Source of the DNA: Bradyrhizobium sp. CSS354
GTDB taxonomy: Bacteria; Pseudomonadota; Alphaproteobacteria; Rhizobiales; Xanthobacteraceae
Direction of reading: 5' to 3'
DNA: 64,000 bases
Assembly: GCF_029051725.1 (NCBI RefSeq)
Contig: NZ_JAACFU010000004.1
Coordinates: forward strand, 62,001 to 126,000
Shown here piece by piece: positions 45,090 through 57,138 of the stretch (position 1 is its first letter; the number at the start of each line of letters is the position of its first letter). The notes beneath the pieces were generated by a model. It was not told where the DNA came from, did no database searches, and was given only the letters and a program-made list of their open reading frames with translations. Both the position numbers and the translations under genes were made by a program.

Positions 45090-48000
45090 ATGAACGTATT
45101 GTCTTCCGTCGACACCAAGAAAGCCGAGGCTGCCGAGATCGTGGATGAGCTCTGGTACAAGGACGCCATTATCTATCAGCTCCACGTCAAGGCGTTTGCC
45201 GATAGCAATCAGGACGGTATCGGCGACTTCGCAGGCCTGACCGAGAAGCTGCCTTATCTGCAGGAGCTCGGCGTCACCGCGCTGTGGCTGCTGCCGTTCT
45301 ATCCTTCGCCCGGCCGCGACGATGGCTACGACATCGCCGACTACGGCGCGGTCAATCCCGATTTCGGGACGATGAAGGATTTCAAGCGCTTCATCCAGGA
45401 GGCGCAGAAGCGCAGCTTGCGCGTCATCACCGAGCTCGTCGTCAACCACACCTCGGACCAGCACAATTGGTTCAAGCGCGCGCGCCGCAGCCCTCCGGGC
45501 TCGAGCGCCCGCAACTGGTATGTCTGGAGCGACACCGACCAGAAATACCAAGGCACCCGCATCATCTTCACCGACACCGAGAAGTCGAACTGGACCTGGG
45601 ACCACGAGGCCGGCGCGTTCTATTGGCACCGCTTCTTCTCGCACCAGCCGGATCTCAATTTCGACAATCCCCGCGTCGTCAGCGCCCTCATCCAGGTGAT
45701 GAAGCGCTGGCTGGACGCCGGCGTCGACGGCTTCCGTCTGGACGCGATTCCCTATCTCTGCGAGCGCGAAGGCACCTCGAACGAGAACCTCCCGGAGACG
45801 CACGCCATCATCAAGCGGCTCCGCCATGAGCTCGATTCCTACTCCAAGGGCAAGCTGCTGCTGGCCGAGGCCAATCAATGGCCCGAGGACGTGCAGGAAT
45901 ATTTCGGCCGCGGCGACGAGTGCCACATGGCCTATCACTTCCCGCTGATGCCGCGCATTTACATGGCGATCGCCCAGGAGGACCGCTTTCCGATCACCGA
46001 CATCCTGCGCCAGACGCCGGACATTCCGGCGAGCTGCCAATGGGCGCTGTTCCTGCGCAACCATGACGAGCTGACGCTGGAGATGGTGACCGACGTCGAG
46101 CGCGACTATCTGTGGACCACCTACGCCAACGATCCGCGCGCCCGCATCAATGTCGGCATCCGCCGGCGCCTCGCGCCGCTGATGGACAACGACCGGCGCA
46201 AGATCGAGCTGATGAACTCGCTGCTGCTGTCCTTCCCGGGAACGCCGATCATCTATTACGGCGACGAGATCGGCATGGGCGACAACATCTATCTCGGCGA
46301 CCGCAACGGCGTGCGCACGCCGATGCAGTGGAGCCCGGACCGCAACGGCGGCTTCTCGCGCTGCGACCCTGCCCGCCTCTATGCGCCGCTGATCATGGAT
46401 CCCGTCTACGGCTATGAATCAGTGAACGTGGAGGCGCAGTCGCGCAGCCTGTCCTCGCTGCTCAGCGCCACCAAGCGCCTGATCTCGGTGCGCAAATCGA
46501 CGCTCGCCTTCGGCCGCGGCACCATGACCTTCATCCGTCCGGCCAACCGCGCCGTGCTGGCCTATGTCCGGCAGTACCGCGACGAGGTAATCCTCTGCGT
46601 CGCCAATCTGTCGCGCGCAGCCCAGGCGACCGAGCTCGATCTGTCGCCCTGGAAGGACCGCATCCCGCAGGAGATGCTCGGCCGCACGCGTTTTCCGGCG
46701 ATCGGCGAACTGCCCTACATGGTCACGCTGGGGCCCTATGGCTTCTACTGGTTCCAGCTCGCCGAGCGCGACAAGTCCGAGCCGGTGACACCGCGCGCTG
46801 TGCCGGAATTCGAGACGCTGGTGGTGCCGGTGAACTCGACCTGGGTGTCGCTGGCGCGCGAGCGCGGCGTGTTCGAGCATGAGGTGCTGCCGGGCTTCCT
46901 GTCGCGCACACGCTGGTATCCGGAGCACAATCCCAAGCACATCAAACCGACGCTGACCTCGGCGGTGCCGTTCTGCGACATCGGCGACAACAGGCCCTGG
47001 ATCGCGTTCTTCGAGGCGGCGCAGGGCGACGTCACCACGCGCTACGTGCTGCCGATGCAGATCGAATGGGTTCGCTTCGACCGCGAACGCTTCAATCCCA
47101 GGGCGCTCGCCGCCGTACGCCAGGGTGCCCGCGAAGGCACGCTGCTGGATGTGGCAACCGAGCAGATCTTCATTGGCCTGTTCCTGCGCAATCTGTCGCA
47201 GAACCTAGTGGTGGAGGAAAACAATCTGCGGCTGGAGTTCAAGGCGACCAGCCGGTTTGCCGAGTACACCATCAAGGAGCCCGAACGCATCCGCGCGATC
47301 GAACAGTCGAACAGCACCGCGCTGGTCGACAACCAGTATGTCGCCAAGATCTATCGCCAGCTCGAAGCCGGTATCCATCCCGAGATCGAGATCGGCTCCT
47401 ATCTCACCGAAATCGCCCGCTTTGCCAATACGCCGGCACTGCTCGGCAGCGTCGAGCTGGTCGAAGACGACCGCCGCAGCGCGGTCGGCGTGCTGCACGC
47501 CTATGTCGAGAACCAGGGCGACGGCTGGGGCGTCACCGCGGGCTATCTCGACCGCTATATCGACGAGCAGCGGGTGCTGCCTCCGGGCGAGATGCCCCGC
47601 GAGACCCAGGAGCAAGCGCCCTATCTGCACTTCATTACGCAGATCGGCCGGCGGCTCGCCGAGCTGCATGTGGCTCTGGCCGCCGCAAAGCCTGGCGATC
47701 TCGCGCCGGAGCCGATTGGCTCCGTACAAATCAAGCGCTGGTCATCCGAGCTCAAGGCACGGGCCGAACGGGTCTTCGAGCGGCTGGCCGCCAGCACCGA
47801 CGGCCTGCGGGAGGCGGATCGACCGCTGATCAATCAGCTCGTCGCGGAGCGCGCGTCCCTGTCCGGCCGGCTCAACGCGCTATTACCTTCCGAGATCGGC
47901 GGGTTGAACATCCGTCATCATGGCGACTTCCGCCTCGGGCAAACTCTGATCGTGAAGGACGATATCTTCATCATCGACTTCGACGGAGATCCGCGTTTGC

Positions 48001-48383
48001 CGCAGGCCGACAAGCGGCGCAAGCTGCCTGCGGCGCGCGACGTTGCCGGCCTGATCCGCTCGATTGATCTTTCGGTTAACGCGGCGCTCCATCGCGCGCT
48101 CACGGGCGCCTCCGACGAACAGGGCCGGCTTACGGCTGCGCTCGACGAATGGCGCGAGCGCACCACCGCGACGTTCCTCACCGCCTACCGCGACGCTATG
48201 ACCGATCGGCGGCTGTGGCCGGAAGATCCGCAATCCGCGGCAGGCCTGTTAAGCTTTTTCCTGCTTGATCATGCATTCGAGGAAGTAGAGTACGAGCTGT
48301 CCAACCGGCCTGAGGGGCTCCATGCGCCGCTGTCCGGACTGCTTCGCATTCTGTCCAGTATCGAGAGCGAAGCCCATGCCTAA
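45090..48383 (+). CDS. treS: Trehalose synthase-maltokinase fusion (TreS-Mak/Pep2)
   Basis: The 1097-residue fusion interconverts maltose and trehalose (TreS, residues 1 to about 560) and phosphorylates maltose to maltose 1-phosphate (Mak, about 570-1097). TreS catalytic residues are Asp218 (DGFRLDAIP), Glu260 (LLLAEANQW) and Asp326 ([11 protein letters not shown]). The Mak kinase-like lobe has HHGDFRLGQ with Asp946 and IDFDGDP with Asp963. The start is the ATG at 45090, 11 bp after the GlgE-like gene; the stop overlaps glgB by eight bases. It belongs to the glycogen-trehalose exchange operon. Confidence 0.95.
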   Translation: MNVLSSVDTKKAEAAEIVDELWYKDAIIYQLHVKAFADSNQDGIGDFAGLTEKLPYLQELGVTALWLLPFYPSPGRDDGYDIADYGAVNPDFGTMKDFKRFIQEAQKRSLRVITELVVNHTSDQHNWFKRARRSPPGSSARNWYVWSDTDQKYQGTRIIFTDTEKSNWTWDHEAGAFYWHRFFSHQPDLNFDNPRVVSALIQVMKRWLDAGVDGFRLDAIPYLCEREGTSNENLPETHAIIKRLRHELDSYSKGKLLLAEANQWPEDVQEYFGRGDECHMAYHFPLMPRIYMAIAQEDRFPITDILRQTPDIPASCQWALFLRNHDELTLEMVTDVERDYLWTTYANDPRARINVGIRRRLAPLMDNDRRKIELMNSLLLSFPGTPIIYYGDEIGMGDNIYLGDRNGVRTPMQWSPDRNGGFSRCDPARLYAPLIMDPVYGYESVNVEAQSRSLSSLLSATKRLISVRKSTLAFGRGTMTFIRPANRAVLAYVRQYRDEVILCVANLSRAAQATELDLSPWKDRIPQEMLGRTRFPAIGELPYMVTLGPYGFYWFQLAERDKSEPVTPRAVPEFETLVVPVNSTWVSLARERGVFEHEVLPGFLSRTRWYPEHNPKHIKPTLTSAVPFCDIGDNRPWIAFFEAAQGDVTTRYVLPMQIEWVRFDRERFNPRALAAVRQGAREGTLLDVATEQIFIGLFLRNLSQNLVVEENNLRLEFKATSRFAEYTIKEPERIRAIEQSNSTALVDNQYVAKIYRQLEAGIHPEIEIGSYLTEIARFANTPALLGSVELVEDDRRSAVGVLHAYVENQGDGWGVTAGYLDRYIDEQRVLPPGEMPRETQEQAPYLHFITQIGRRLAELHVALAAAKPGDLAPEPIGSVQIKRWSSELKARAERVFERLAASTDGLREADRPLINQLVAERASLSGRLNALLPSEIGGLNIRHHGDFRLGQTLIVKDDIFIIDFDGDPRLPQADKRRKLPAARDVAGLIRSIDLSVNAALHRALTGASDEQGRLTAALDEWRERTTATFLTAYRDAMTDRRLWPEDPQSAAGLLSFFLLDHAFEEVEYELSNRPEGLHAPLSGLLRILSSIESEAHA

Positions 48384-50514
48384 ACTCCCTGCCGAGGCCT
48401 ATGCGATCATCGAGGGTCGCCACTCCGATCCCTTCCACTATCTCGGGCTGCATCCCGAGGGCGACAAGAGCGTGGTGCGCGCGTTTCTTCCCGATGCTTC
48501 CAACGTCGAAGCGGTGGGCGAGCACGGCGAGGTGGCGAAGCTCGATCGCGTCCATGATTCCGGCCTGTTCATCGGCGCTCTGCCGAACGGCGCGAAGCAC
48601 TACCAGCTCCGCGCGAAGTTCGGCGACAACGTCATCGAATTCGAGGACACTTATCGCTTTCCGCCGATCCTGACCGATTTCGACCTCTATCTGCTCGGCG
48701 AAGGCACCCACCAACGCCTTTACGACAAGCTCGGCGCACATCCGATGCGGCTCGAAGGCATCGATGGCATCGGCTTCGTGGTGCTGGCGCCTAACGCCCG
48801 ACGTGTCTCCGTGGTCGGCGACTTCAACTTCTGGGACGGGCGGCGCCATCCGATGCGGGTGCGCGGCGCGGGCTATTGGGAATTGTTCATCCCGCACGCC
48901 AAGGCCGGCGACCACTACAAGTTCGAAATCATCGGACCGCATGGCCATCTGCTTCCGCTGAAGTCCGATCCGATGGCGTTTGCGAGTGAGGTGCGGCCGA
49001 AGACCGCTTCCATCGTGTTCGACGAAGCGCATCTGCCGCGGCCGCGACCGGCGCCCGACGGCATCAACGCGCTGTCCGCACCGATGTCGATCTACGAGGT
49101 GCATCTCGGCTCGTGGCGGCGCAAGAACGGCGATGAATGGCTGACCTATCGCGAGCTGGCAGAGCAGCTGCCGGCCTACGCCCGCGACATGGGCTTCACC
49201 CATCTCGAATTCCTCCCCGTCAGCGAGCATCCCTTCGACGGCTCATGGGGCTATCAGCCGACCGGCCTGTATGCGCCAACCAGCCGCTTCGGCACGCCGG
49301 AGGATTTTGCCGCGCTGGTCGATGCCTGCCACCGCGAGGGCGTCGGCGTGCTGCTCGACTGGGTGCCCGGCCACTTCCCGGACGACCCGCACGGGCTCGG
49401 CAGCTTCGACGGCACAGCGCTGTACGAACACGCCAATCCGCTCCAGGGCCGCCATCTCGATTGGGGCACGTTGATCTACAATTACGGCCGCACCGAAGTG
49501 ACGAACTTCCTGGTGTCGAACGCGCTGTTCTGGCTCGAGCGCTACGCGATCGACGGACTGCGCGTCGATGCGGTCGCGTCCATGCTCTACCTCGACTACA
49601 GCCGTCCGCCCGGCGCGTGGATTCCGAACCAGCATGGCGGCCGGGAGAACATCGAGGCGATCGCGTTCCTGCGCCGCTTCAACACCGAGCTGTTCGCGCG
49701 TTTCCCACAGGCGACCACGGCCGCCGAAGAGTCCACCGCCTGGCCGCAGGTCTCGCGTCCGGTCGAATTCGGCGGGCTCGGCTTCGGCTACAAGTGGAAC
49801 ATGGGCTGGATGCATGACACGCTGAACTACATCAGCAAGGACCCGATCCACCGCAAGCATCATCACGGCGACATCCTGTTCGGCCTGCACTACGCCTTTT
49901 CGGAAAACTTCGTCCTGCCGCTGTCGCATGACGAGGTCGTGCACGGCAAGCGCTCGATCCTGGGGCGCATGCCCGGCGACGAATGGCAGCGTTTCGCGAA
50001 TTTGCGCGCCTATTACAGCTTCATGTTCGGCCATCCCGGCAAGAAGCTGCTGTTCATGGGCGCCGAGATCGCGCAAAGCCGCGAATGGAATCACGACCAG
50101 TCGCTCGACTGGCACTTGCTCGAGTACAAGCCCCATTCAGGCATCCAGGCGCTGATCCGCGATCTCAACCGGCTCTATCGCGCGGTGCCCGCCCTGCACC
50201 AGATGGACTGCGAGCCGGCCGGCTTCGAATGGCTGATCACCGACGACGCCAACCGCAACGTGTTCGCCTGGCTGCGCAAGGGGTTTGACGAGCACGCTCG
50301 GTGCATGGTGATCGTCAACTTCTCACCCAACGTCTATCGCAACTACCGCGTTCGGGCGCCCTTCGGTGGCAAGTGGAAGGAAGTGTTCAACTCGGACTCC
50401 GCCCATTACGGCGGCAGCAATGTCGGCAACATCGGCGAAGTCCACGCCGTCAATGGCGAGCTACGGCTCACCATTCCGCCGCTCGCCGCGATCTTCCTCG
50501 TTCCGGAAAGCTGA
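48376..50514 (+). CDS. glgB: 1,4-alpha-glucan branching enzyme
   Basis: The 712-residue GH13 enzyme introduces alpha-1,6 branches in glycogen. N-terminal tandem beta domains end in [15 protein letters not shown]; catalytic residues lie in [30 protein letters not shown] and [14 protein letters not shown]. The ATG at 48376 lies within the end of treS-mak. Confidence 0.96.
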   Translation: MPKLPAEAYAIIEGRHSDPFHYLGLHPEGDKSVVRAFLPDASNVEAVGEHGEVAKLDRVHDSGLFIGALPNGAKHYQLRAKFGDNVIEFEDTYRFPPILTDFDLYLLGEGTHQRLYDKLGAHPMRLEGIDGIGFVVLAPNARRVSVVGDFNFWDGRRHPMRVRGAGYWELFIPHAKAGDHYKFEIIGPHGHLLPLKSDPMAFASEVRPKTASIVFDEAHLPRPRPAPDGINALSAPMSIYEVHLGSWRRKNGDEWLTYRELAEQLPAYARDMGFTHLEFLPVSEHPFDGSWGYQPTGLYAPTSRFGTPEDFAALVDACHREGVGVLLDWVPGHFPDDPHGLGSFDGTALYEHANPLQGRHLDWGTLIYNYGRTEVTNFLVSNALFWLERYAIDGLRVDAVASMLYLDYSRPPGAWIPNQHGGRENIEAIAFLRRFNTELFARFPQATTAAEESTAWPQVSRPVEFGGLGFGYKWNMGWMHDTLNYISKDPIHRKHHHGDILFGLHYAFSENFVLPLSHDEVVHGKRSILGRMPGDEWQRFANLRAYYSFMFGHPGKKLLFMGAEIAQSREWNHDQSLDWHLLEYKPHSGIQALIRDLNRLYRAVPALHQMDCEPAGFEWLITDDANRNVFAWLRKGFDEHARCMVIVNFSPNVYRNYRVRAPFGGKWKEVFNSDSAHYGGSNVGNIGEVHAVNGELRLTIPPLAAIFLVPES

Positions 50515-50517
50515 ACG

Positions 50518-52596
50518 ATGCGCCTGACTGCTGGATCGCCCGCACGCCTCGGCGCAAGCTGGGACGGACGCGGCACCAATTTCGCGCTGTTCTCCGCCAA
50601 CGCGCAGAAGGTCGAGCTGTGCCTGTTCGACATGCAGGGCCGCCGCGAACTCGAGCGCGTCGAGCTGCCGGAGCGCACCGAGGATGTCTGGCACGGCTAT
50701 CTCAACGACGTCTCGCCCGGCCAGCTCTACGGCTACCGCGTGCATGGCCCCTACGAGCCCGAACAGGGCCACCGCTTCAACGCCAACAAGCTGCTGCTCG
50801 ACCCCTATGCCAAGCGGCTTTCCGGGCGGTTGGTCTGGAGTGACGCGCATTTCGCCTATCGCACCGGAAGTCCGCGCGAGGATCTGTCGTTCGACCGGCG
50901 CGACAACGCGCGCGGCATGCCCAAGGCCGTCGTCGTCGACGAGACTTTCAACTGGGGCCGCCGCGAGATCCGGCCCAACATTCCCTGGGAAGACACCATC
51001 ATCTACGAGGCTCACGTCAAGGGACTGACACAGAAGCGCGACGACGTGCCGCCGAATTTGCGCGGCACCTATGGCGGCCTGTCCTCGCCCGCGATGATCG
51101 AGCACCTGAGGAAGCTCGGCGTCACCACGGTGGAGCTTCTGCCGGTGCACAGCTTTGTCGATGACCGCATCTTGGTCGAGAAGAAGCTCGCCAATTACTG
51201 GGGCTACAACACTTTGTCCTTCTTCGCGCCCGAGCAGCGCTACGCCCAGGACAACGCCCTCGATTCCTTCCGCACCACGGTCGCACGCCTGCACGATGCC
51301 GGCATCGAGGTGATGCTCGACGTCGTCTACAACCACACCGCCGAGGGCAATCACCTCGGCCCGACGCTGTGCTACCGCGGCATCGACAACGCCTCCTATT
51401 ACTGGCTGAACCGCGAGAACCCGCGCTATTACGACGACTTCACCGGCTGCGGCTCGTCGGTGAACCTCACCCACCCGCGCGTGCTGCAGATGGTGATGGA
51501 TTCCCTGCGCTACTGGGTCGAGGTCTGCCATGTCGACGGCTTCCGTTTCGACCTCGCCACCACGCTGGCGCGCGGGCCGAACGGGTATGATCGCGGCAGC
51601 TCGTTCCTGACCGCGATCCGCCAGGACCCTGTGCTGGCGAGCGTCAAGCTCGTCGCCGAACCCTGGGACCTCGGGCTCGGCGGCTACCAGGTCGGCGCAT
51701 TTCCCTCGCAATGGTCGGAATGGAATGACCGTTACCGCAGCGCCATGCGCCGCTACTGGAGCGGCGAAGGCAGCCTGATCGGCGACATCTCCAGCCGCAT
51801 GACGGCGTCCTCCGACCTGTTCAACCACGATGGACGGCGGCCGCGCGCCAGCGTCAACCACATCACCGTGCATGACGGTTTCACTCTCGCCGATCTCTTC
51901 AGCTACAACGAGAAGCACAACGAGGCCAATGGCGAGGACAATCGCGACGGCTCCAACGACAACCACAGCAACAATTGCGGTGTCGAGGGCCCGACCGACG
52001 ATCCCCAAATCGTCAGCTTGCGCCGGCAGCTTCGCAAGAACGTGCTGGCCTGCCTCATGCTGGCGCAGGGCATCCCGCTGATCCTCGCCGGTGACGAGGT
52101 CGGGAATTCGCAATCGGGCAACAACAACGCCTATTGCCAGGACAACGAGGTTGGCTGGGTCGGCTGGGACAATCTCGGCAAGGACGGCGACGACATGGTC
52201 GATTTCGTCGCCGAGCTCGCCGATATCCGCCGCCGGTTCTCGCAGCTTCGCAGCCATCGCTGGCTCGACGGCCGCCCCAAGGACGGCATCTCCTATGGCG
52301 CGCTGTGGCTGACGCCGGCGGGCGACGAAATGACGGAAAGCGACTGGAAATTCCCGGAAGGGCGGTTCCTCTCCTATGTGATGGGGCCGATGGAACCGGG
52401 CAGCGCTGCGATCTTTATCGTACTCAACGCAGCCCCCGAAGAGATCGCATTCAAATTGCCAAAATTGACCGAATACAAGAGCTGGCAGCAAATCCTGAAC
52501 ACGACCGACGCCAAGCTGAACACGGTCGACTTCCTGCCCGGAAGCGACAGCAAGGCGCCGCCGCGCTCCGTGCTCGCTTTCGCGGGGGCGCTATGA
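50518..52596 (+). CDS. glgX: Glycogen debranching enzyme
   Basis: The 692-residue GH13_11 isoamylase-type enzyme hydrolyses alpha-1,6 branches of limit-digested glycogen. Catalytic residues lie in GFRFDLATTLAR, VKLVAEPWDLG and HITVHDGFTLADL. It begins three bases after the glgB stop region and its TGA overlaps the treZ ATG as ATGA. Confidence 0.95.
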   Translation: MRLTAGSPARLGASWDGRGTNFALFSANAQKVELCLFDMQGRRELERVELPERTEDVWHGYLNDVSPGQLYGYRVHGPYEPEQGHRFNANKLLLDPYAKRLSGRLVWSDAHFAYRTGSPREDLSFDRRDNARGMPKAVVVDETFNWGRREIRPNIPWEDTIIYEAHVKGLTQKRDDVPPNLRGTYGGLSSPAMIEHLRKLGVTTVELLPVHSFVDDRILVEKKLANYWGYNTLSFFAPEQRYAQDNALDSFRTTVARLHDAGIEVMLDVVYNHTAEGNHLGPTLCYRGIDNASYYWLNRENPRYYDDFTGCGSSVNLTHPRVLQMVMDSLRYWVEVCHVDGFRFDLATTLARGPNGYDRGSSFLTAIRQDPVLASVKLVAEPWDLGLGGYQVGAFPSQWSEWNDRYRSAMRRYWSGEGSLIGDISSRMTASSDLFNHDGRRPRASVNHITVHDGFTLADLFSYNEKHNEANGEDNRDGSNDNHSNNCGVEGPTDDPQIVSLRRQLRKNVLACLMLAQGIPLILAGDEVGNSQSGNNNAYCQDNEVGWVGWDNLGKDGDDMVDFVAELADIRRRFSQLRSHRWLDGRPKDGISYGALWLTPAGDEMTESDWKFPEGRFLSYVMGPMEPGSAAIFIVLNAAPEEIAFKLPKLTEYKSWQQILNTTDAKLNTVDFLPGSDSKAPPRSVLAFAGAL

Positions 52597-54347
52597 GGCC
52601 ATCCTTCGGGGCGAGGCCGACGAAGGACGGCGTGTCGTTTAGGCTGTGGGCGCCTGCCGCGCGCCGTGTCGATCTCCTGCTCGACCGACGACACGCCATG
52701 CAGCGCCGGCAGGATGGCTGGTATGTCGCCGACATTGCCAATCTGCCGGTCGGCAGCAACTACAAATTCAGGATCGACGACGAGATCGACGTGCCCGATC
52801 CGGCGTCTGCATTCCAACCCGACGACGTGTTCGGCCCGAGCGAGGTGATCGATCATGACGCCTTCGCCTGGCGCGCATCCGATTGGCGCGGCCGTCCCTG
52901 GGAAGAGACGGTGCTGATCGAGACGCATGTCGGCACCTTCACTGCGGAAGGCACCTATCGCGCCATGATCGACAAGCTCGATCATCTCGTCGCGACCGGC
53001 ATCACCGCGGTCGAGTTGATGCCGCTGGCTGACTTCGCCGGTCGCCGCGGCTGGGGTTATGATGGCGTGCTGTGGTACGCGCCCGACAGCGCCTATGGTC
53101 GTCCCGAGGATTTGAAGACGCTGATCGACGAAGCCCATCTGCGCGGGCTGATGGTGTTCCTCGACGTCGTCTACAATCATTTCGGCCCCGAGGGAAATTA
53201 CCTTGGCCGCTACGCGCAGGCCTTCTTCACCGACGCGCACACGCCATGGGGCAGTGCGATCGATTATCGCGTGCCGCAGGTTCGCGCTTTTGCTGTCGAG
53301 AACGCGCTGTCGTGGCTCAGCGACTATCGCTTCGACGGCCTGAGGCTTGATGCCGCCAATCACATCATGGCGATCCCCGGCGAGCAATCGATGCTGCAAG
53401 ATCTTAGCGTCGCCGCCGGCGAGCTTGCCAAGGCGACGGGGCGGCATATCCATCTCGTGCTGGAGAACGGCGACAACCGCGCGAGCATGCTCGACGCCGC
53501 GCAGGAGCCTCCGAACGGCAAATATCGCGGACAGTGGAACGACGACTACCATCACGTCTGGCACGTGATGCTGACTGGCGAGCTCGCCGGCTATTACGCG
53601 GACTATCAAACGCCGCGGCTCGATCTCGCACGCGCGCTCGCCTCCGGCTTTGTCTATCAGGGCGAGATCTCGGAATTCTGGGGCAAGAAGCCGCGCGGCG
53701 AGAAAAGCGATGAGCTGCCGCCGGCAACCTTCGTCAACTTCCTGCAAAACCACGACCAGATCGGCAACCGGCCGCTCGGTGACCGGCTCGAAAGCCTGGC
53801 ATCGCCCAAGCAGATCGAAGCCGCGCTTGCGGTGACCCTGCTGGCGCCGATGATACCGATGCTATTTCAGGGCGAGGAATGGGGCTCGACCGCGCCCTTC
53901 CCGTTCTTCTGCGACTTCCAGGGCGGACTGGCTGATGCCGTCCGCAAGGGGCGCAGGCACGAATACGCCTGGGCCTATGAGACGTACGGCGAGGAGGTGC
54001 CCGACCCGCTCGATCCGGCAACGCTGCAATCGGCCGTGCTCGACTGGACCGGCCACACGCCGGAGCAGGATGCACGTCTCGCGCTGGTGCGCGAGCTGCT
54101 CGCACTCCGCCACAAAGAGATCGCGCCACGACTGAAAGGCGCGCGGTTCGGCGATGGCGCCGTGGCCGATAACGGCCTGCTCACCGCACATTGGCACATG
54201 GGAGATGGCACGACGCTGCGCCTCGTGGCCAATCTCTCCGACAAGGACGTCGCGGATTCCGACAGCGGTGTGGGGACCCTGATCTGGGGCGGCACGACCG
54301 GCGACCGGCTTGCGCCCTGGTCGGTGGTCTGGCGCCTCGGAGCTTGA
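52593..54347 (+). CDS. treZ: Malto-oligosyltrehalose trehalohydrolase
   Basis: The 584-residue GH13_10 enzyme releases trehalose from maltooligosyltrehalose. Catalytic residues lie in DGLRLDAANHI, HLVLENGDNR and FLQNHDQIGNR. The N-terminal part (RPTKDGVSFRLWAPAARRVDLL) is the usual beta domain. Coupled to glgX by a four-base overlap; treY follows after one base. Confidence 0.95.
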   Translation: MRPSFGARPTKDGVSFRLWAPAARRVDLLLDRRHAMQRRQDGWYVADIANLPVGSNYKFRIDDEIDVPDPASAFQPDDVFGPSEVIDHDAFAWRASDWRGRPWEETVLIETHVGTFTAEGTYRAMIDKLDHLVATGITAVELMPLADFAGRRGWGYDGVLWYAPDSAYGRPEDLKTLIDEAHLRGLMVFLDVVYNHFGPEGNYLGRYAQAFFTDAHTPWGSAIDYRVPQVRAFAVENALSWLSDYRFDGLRLDAANHIMAIPGEQSMLQDLSVAAGELAKATGRHIHLVLENGDNRASMLDAAQEPPNGKYRGQWNDDYHHVWHVMLTGELAGYYADYQTPRLDLARALASGFVYQGEISEFWGKKPRGEKSDELPPATFVNFLQNHDQIGNRPLGDRLESLASPKQIEAALAVTLLAPMIPMLFQGEEWGSTAPFPFFCDFQGGLADAVRKGRRHEYAWAYETYGEEVPDPLDPATLQSAVLDWTGHTPEQDARLALVRELLALRHKEIAPRLKGARFGDGAVADNGLLTAHWHMGDGTTLRLVANLSDKDVADSDSGVGTLIWGGTTGDRLAPWSVVWRLGA

Positions 54348-54348
54348 C

Positions 54349-57135
54349 ATGCCTTCAGCCATTCCTCTCGCAACCTACCGGCTTCAGCTCACCGCGGAGT
54401 TCGACTTCGACAACGCCGCCGCGGTGGTGCCGTATCTGAAGGCGCTGGGGATCACGCATCTCTACACCTCGCCGGTGATGAAGGCCCGGAAGGGCTCGAC
54501 CCACGGCTATGACACCGTCGATCACAGCCAGTTCAATCCGGAGCTCGGCGGCGAGGCCGGATTCGCGCGGCTGAGCGAGGCGCTGACGCGACACGACCTC
54601 GGCCTCATCATCGATTTCGTACCGAACCACGTCGGCGTCCACTTTGCCGACAATCCCTGGTGGCTGGACGTGCTCGAATGGGGCCAGGCCTCGCCGCACG
54701 CCGTCTCCTTCGATATCGACTGGGATCAACTGGCTTTCCGCGCCCGTGGCGGCGTGCTGCTGCCCATCCTCGGCGCGTCCTATGGCGAAGCGCTCGAGAG
54801 CGGCGACATCGAGCTGCGCTACGATGCCAACGAAGGTAGTTTTTCCGCCTGGTATTTCGAGCATCGATTGCCGATCGCGCCGGAGCGCTATGGCGAGATG
54901 CTGCGGATGATCGTGAAGGAAGCCGACGCGGCCGAGACCGAGGCCGGCAAGCGCCTGCTGTCGCTCGCGGCCCGCTACACGGGACTGCGCCGTCCAAACC
55001 GCAAGGAAGCGCCCGGCTTCAAGGCGGAGCTTAGGGAGATCGCAGGCAGTGCCGATATCATCGCGCGCGGCCTCGGCGCCTATCGCGCCGCCAAGGACCG
55101 TCCCGCGCAGACGCTGGCGCTGCATCACTTGCTGGAGCGCCAGCACTACAAGCTCGGCCACTGGCGGCTTGCCTCCAGCGACATCAACTATCGCCGCTTC
55201 TTCGACGTCAACGGGCTCGCCGGCATGCGCGTCGAGGATCCCGGCACGTTCGCCGCCACGCACCGGTTGGTGAAGCAACTCATTGCCGACGGCAAACTGC
55301 AAGGCATCCGGCTCGATCATATCGACGGCCTGCGCGATCCCGCGCAATATTGCCAGCGGCTGCGCCGTGTGGTGCGCGACGCGCAGGGCACCACAAAGCC
55401 GTTCTATACGGTGATCGAGAAAATCCTCTGCGAGCACGAGCGCCTGCCGCATTTCGCCGGTGTCCAGGGCACCACCGGCTATGAGTGGATGAATGCCATC
55501 ACTCACGTTCTGGTCGATGCCAAGGGGCTGGAGGCTCTGGACGAGACCTGGCGGCAGATCAGCAACCGGTCGCCACGGCTCGCGCCTTACGTCAAGGACG
55601 CCAAACGGCGCGTGCTGGAGACGTTGCTGACCAGCGAATTCACGGTTCTGACGCGCCTGCTTGCGCGCATCGCCAACGGGCACTATTCGACCCGCGACTT
55701 TTCAGCCGACAGCCTGCGGCAGGCGCTCGAACTCTACGTGCTGCATTTCCCGGTGTACCGGACCTACCTGACGACAAGCGCGCCAACGGCGAACGATCGC
55801 AAGCTGATCGACGACACCATCGATGCCGCTCGCCGGGAATGGTTCGCCGCGGACGAAGGCATTTTCGACTTCCTGCGCGATGCGCTCACCATGGATTTGC
55901 TCAAGCCTGGCCGTCCCCCGCACAGCGCCCCGCGCGTGCGTCGGTTTGCGCTGAAGGTGCAGCAATTCACCGGGCCGATGATGGCGAAGTCGCTGGAGGA
56001 CACCGCTTTCTATCAATTCCACCGGCTGCTCGCCCTGAACGAAGTCGGTGGCGATCCCGCGAGCAAGGGACTCACCATTCCCGCTTTCCACGAGATCATG
56101 CAGACCCGCGCCAGGGAATGGCCGCAAGGGATGACGGCGACCGCCACGCACGACACCAAACGTGGCGAGGACGCCCGCGCGCGGATCGCGGCCTTAAGTG
56201 AAATTCCCGGCGAATGGACCAGCGCCGTGGCGCGCTGGAAAGTCCTGAACGCGCCGCACCTCGCGCTCGACGGCAATCTGCGCGCTCCGTCGGCAACGTT
56301 CGAATACATGCTCTACCAGACGCTGCTCGGCGCCTGGTCCCTCCCGGCGCCGGCCGATGCCGGTTTCGTCGAGCGTATCCAGGCCTACGCGCTCAAGGCC
56401 GCGCGCGAGGGCAAGGAGGAGACTAGCTGGCTCAACCCGCACGAGGCTTATGAGAACGGCGTCAAGAGCTTTATCGCGAAGATCCTCGATCCCGCGCTCT
56501 CAGGCGAACTCCTGGAGGCGCTGCAAACCCTGGCACGCCGCGTCGCGCTGCTCGGGGCGCTGAACGCGCTGAGCCAGCTCACGCTCAAGGCGACACTGCC
56601 GGGCGTCCCCGACTTCTACCAGGGCACCGAATTCTGGGATCTGTCGCTGGTCGATCCCGACAACCGGCGCCCGGTGGATTTTTCCGCGCGACACGCGGCG
56701 CTGGGCACGCTGGACAATCCGGATTGGAATGATCTGATCAAGAGCTGGCCGGACGGCCAGCTCAAGCTGGCCTGGACGCGGCACCTGCTCAAGCTGCGCA
56801 ATGAGCTGCCCGACGTTTTCGCGCGAGGCGACTACCAGCCGCTTCAGGTGCGGGGCGCACATGCCGACCATGTCGTGGCCTTTGCCCGCCGCCACGGCCG
56901 CACTGCTGCGATCGTCGTTGTCGGGCGCCACTTCGCTCCTTTCACGCAAGCGGGACGCGAATGGCCGGCGTTCGATGGGGTCGACGCCACCATCGACGTC
57001 ACGGGCTATAGCGTGCCGGGTTTTGCAGGCAACGATCTGCCGCTCGCGCAGGCGCTTCGCGGCTTTCCAGCTTCGGTCATCCCGGCGCGCCCCGCGGATG
57101 CGGCGAAGCCGGTGCGACAGCGCACCCGCGCTTGA
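54349..57135 (+). CDS. treY: Malto-oligosyltrehalose synthase
   Basis: The 928-residue GH13_26 enzyme turns the reducing end of maltodextrin into a trehalose unit, the substrate of TreZ. Motifs are ATYRLQLTAEFDF at the start, HLYTSPVMKARKGSTHGYD, IRLDHIDGLRDP, YTVIEKILCEHE and TATHDTKRGEDARAR. The large insertion domains of the family account for its length. Last gene of the operon. Confidence 0.95.
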   Translation: MPSAIPLATYRLQLTAEFDFDNAAAVVPYLKALGITHLYTSPVMKARKGSTHGYDTVDHSQFNPELGGEAGFARLSEALTRHDLGLIIDFVPNHVGVHFADNPWWLDVLEWGQASPHAVSFDIDWDQLAFRARGGVLLPILGASYGEALESGDIELRYDANEGSFSAWYFEHRLPIAPERYGEMLRMIVKEADAAETEAGKRLLSLAARYTGLRRPNRKEAPGFKAELREIAGSADIIARGLGAYRAAKDRPAQTLALHHLLERQHYKLGHWRLASSDINYRRFFDVNGLAGMRVEDPGTFAATHRLVKQLIADGKLQGIRLDHIDGLRDPAQYCQRLRRVVRDAQGTTKPFYTVIEKILCEHERLPHFAGVQGTTGYEWMNAITHVLVDAKGLEALDETWRQISNRSPRLAPYVKDAKRRVLETLLTSEFTVLTRLLARIANGHYSTRDFSADSLRQALELYVLHFPVYRTYLTTSAPTANDRKLIDDTIDAARREWFAADEGIFDFLRDALTMDLLKPGRPPHSAPRVRRFALKVQQFTGPMMAKSLEDTAFYQFHRLLALNEVGGDPASKGLTIPAFHEIMQTRAREWPQGMTATATHDTKRGEDARARIAALSEIPGEWTSAVARWKVLNAPHLALDGNLRAPSATFEYMLYQTLLGAWSLPAPADAGFVERIQAYALKAAREGKEETSWLNPHEAYENGVKSFIAKILDPALSGELLEALQTLARRVALLGALNALSQLTLKATLPGVPDFYQGTEFWDLSLVDPDNRRPVDFSARHAALGTLDNPDWNDLIKSWPDGQLKLAWTRHLLKLRNELPDVFARGDYQPLQVRGAHADHVVAFARRHGRTAAIVVVGRHFAPFTQAGREWPAFDGVDATIDVTGYSVPGFAGNDLPLAQALRGFPASVIPARPADAAKPVRQRTRA

Positions 57136-57138
57136 ACG

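Noticed and set aside
50461..52491. 676-codon open frame antisense to glgX
   Set aside because: Shadow of glgX, which has all GH13 catalytic residues on the other strand.
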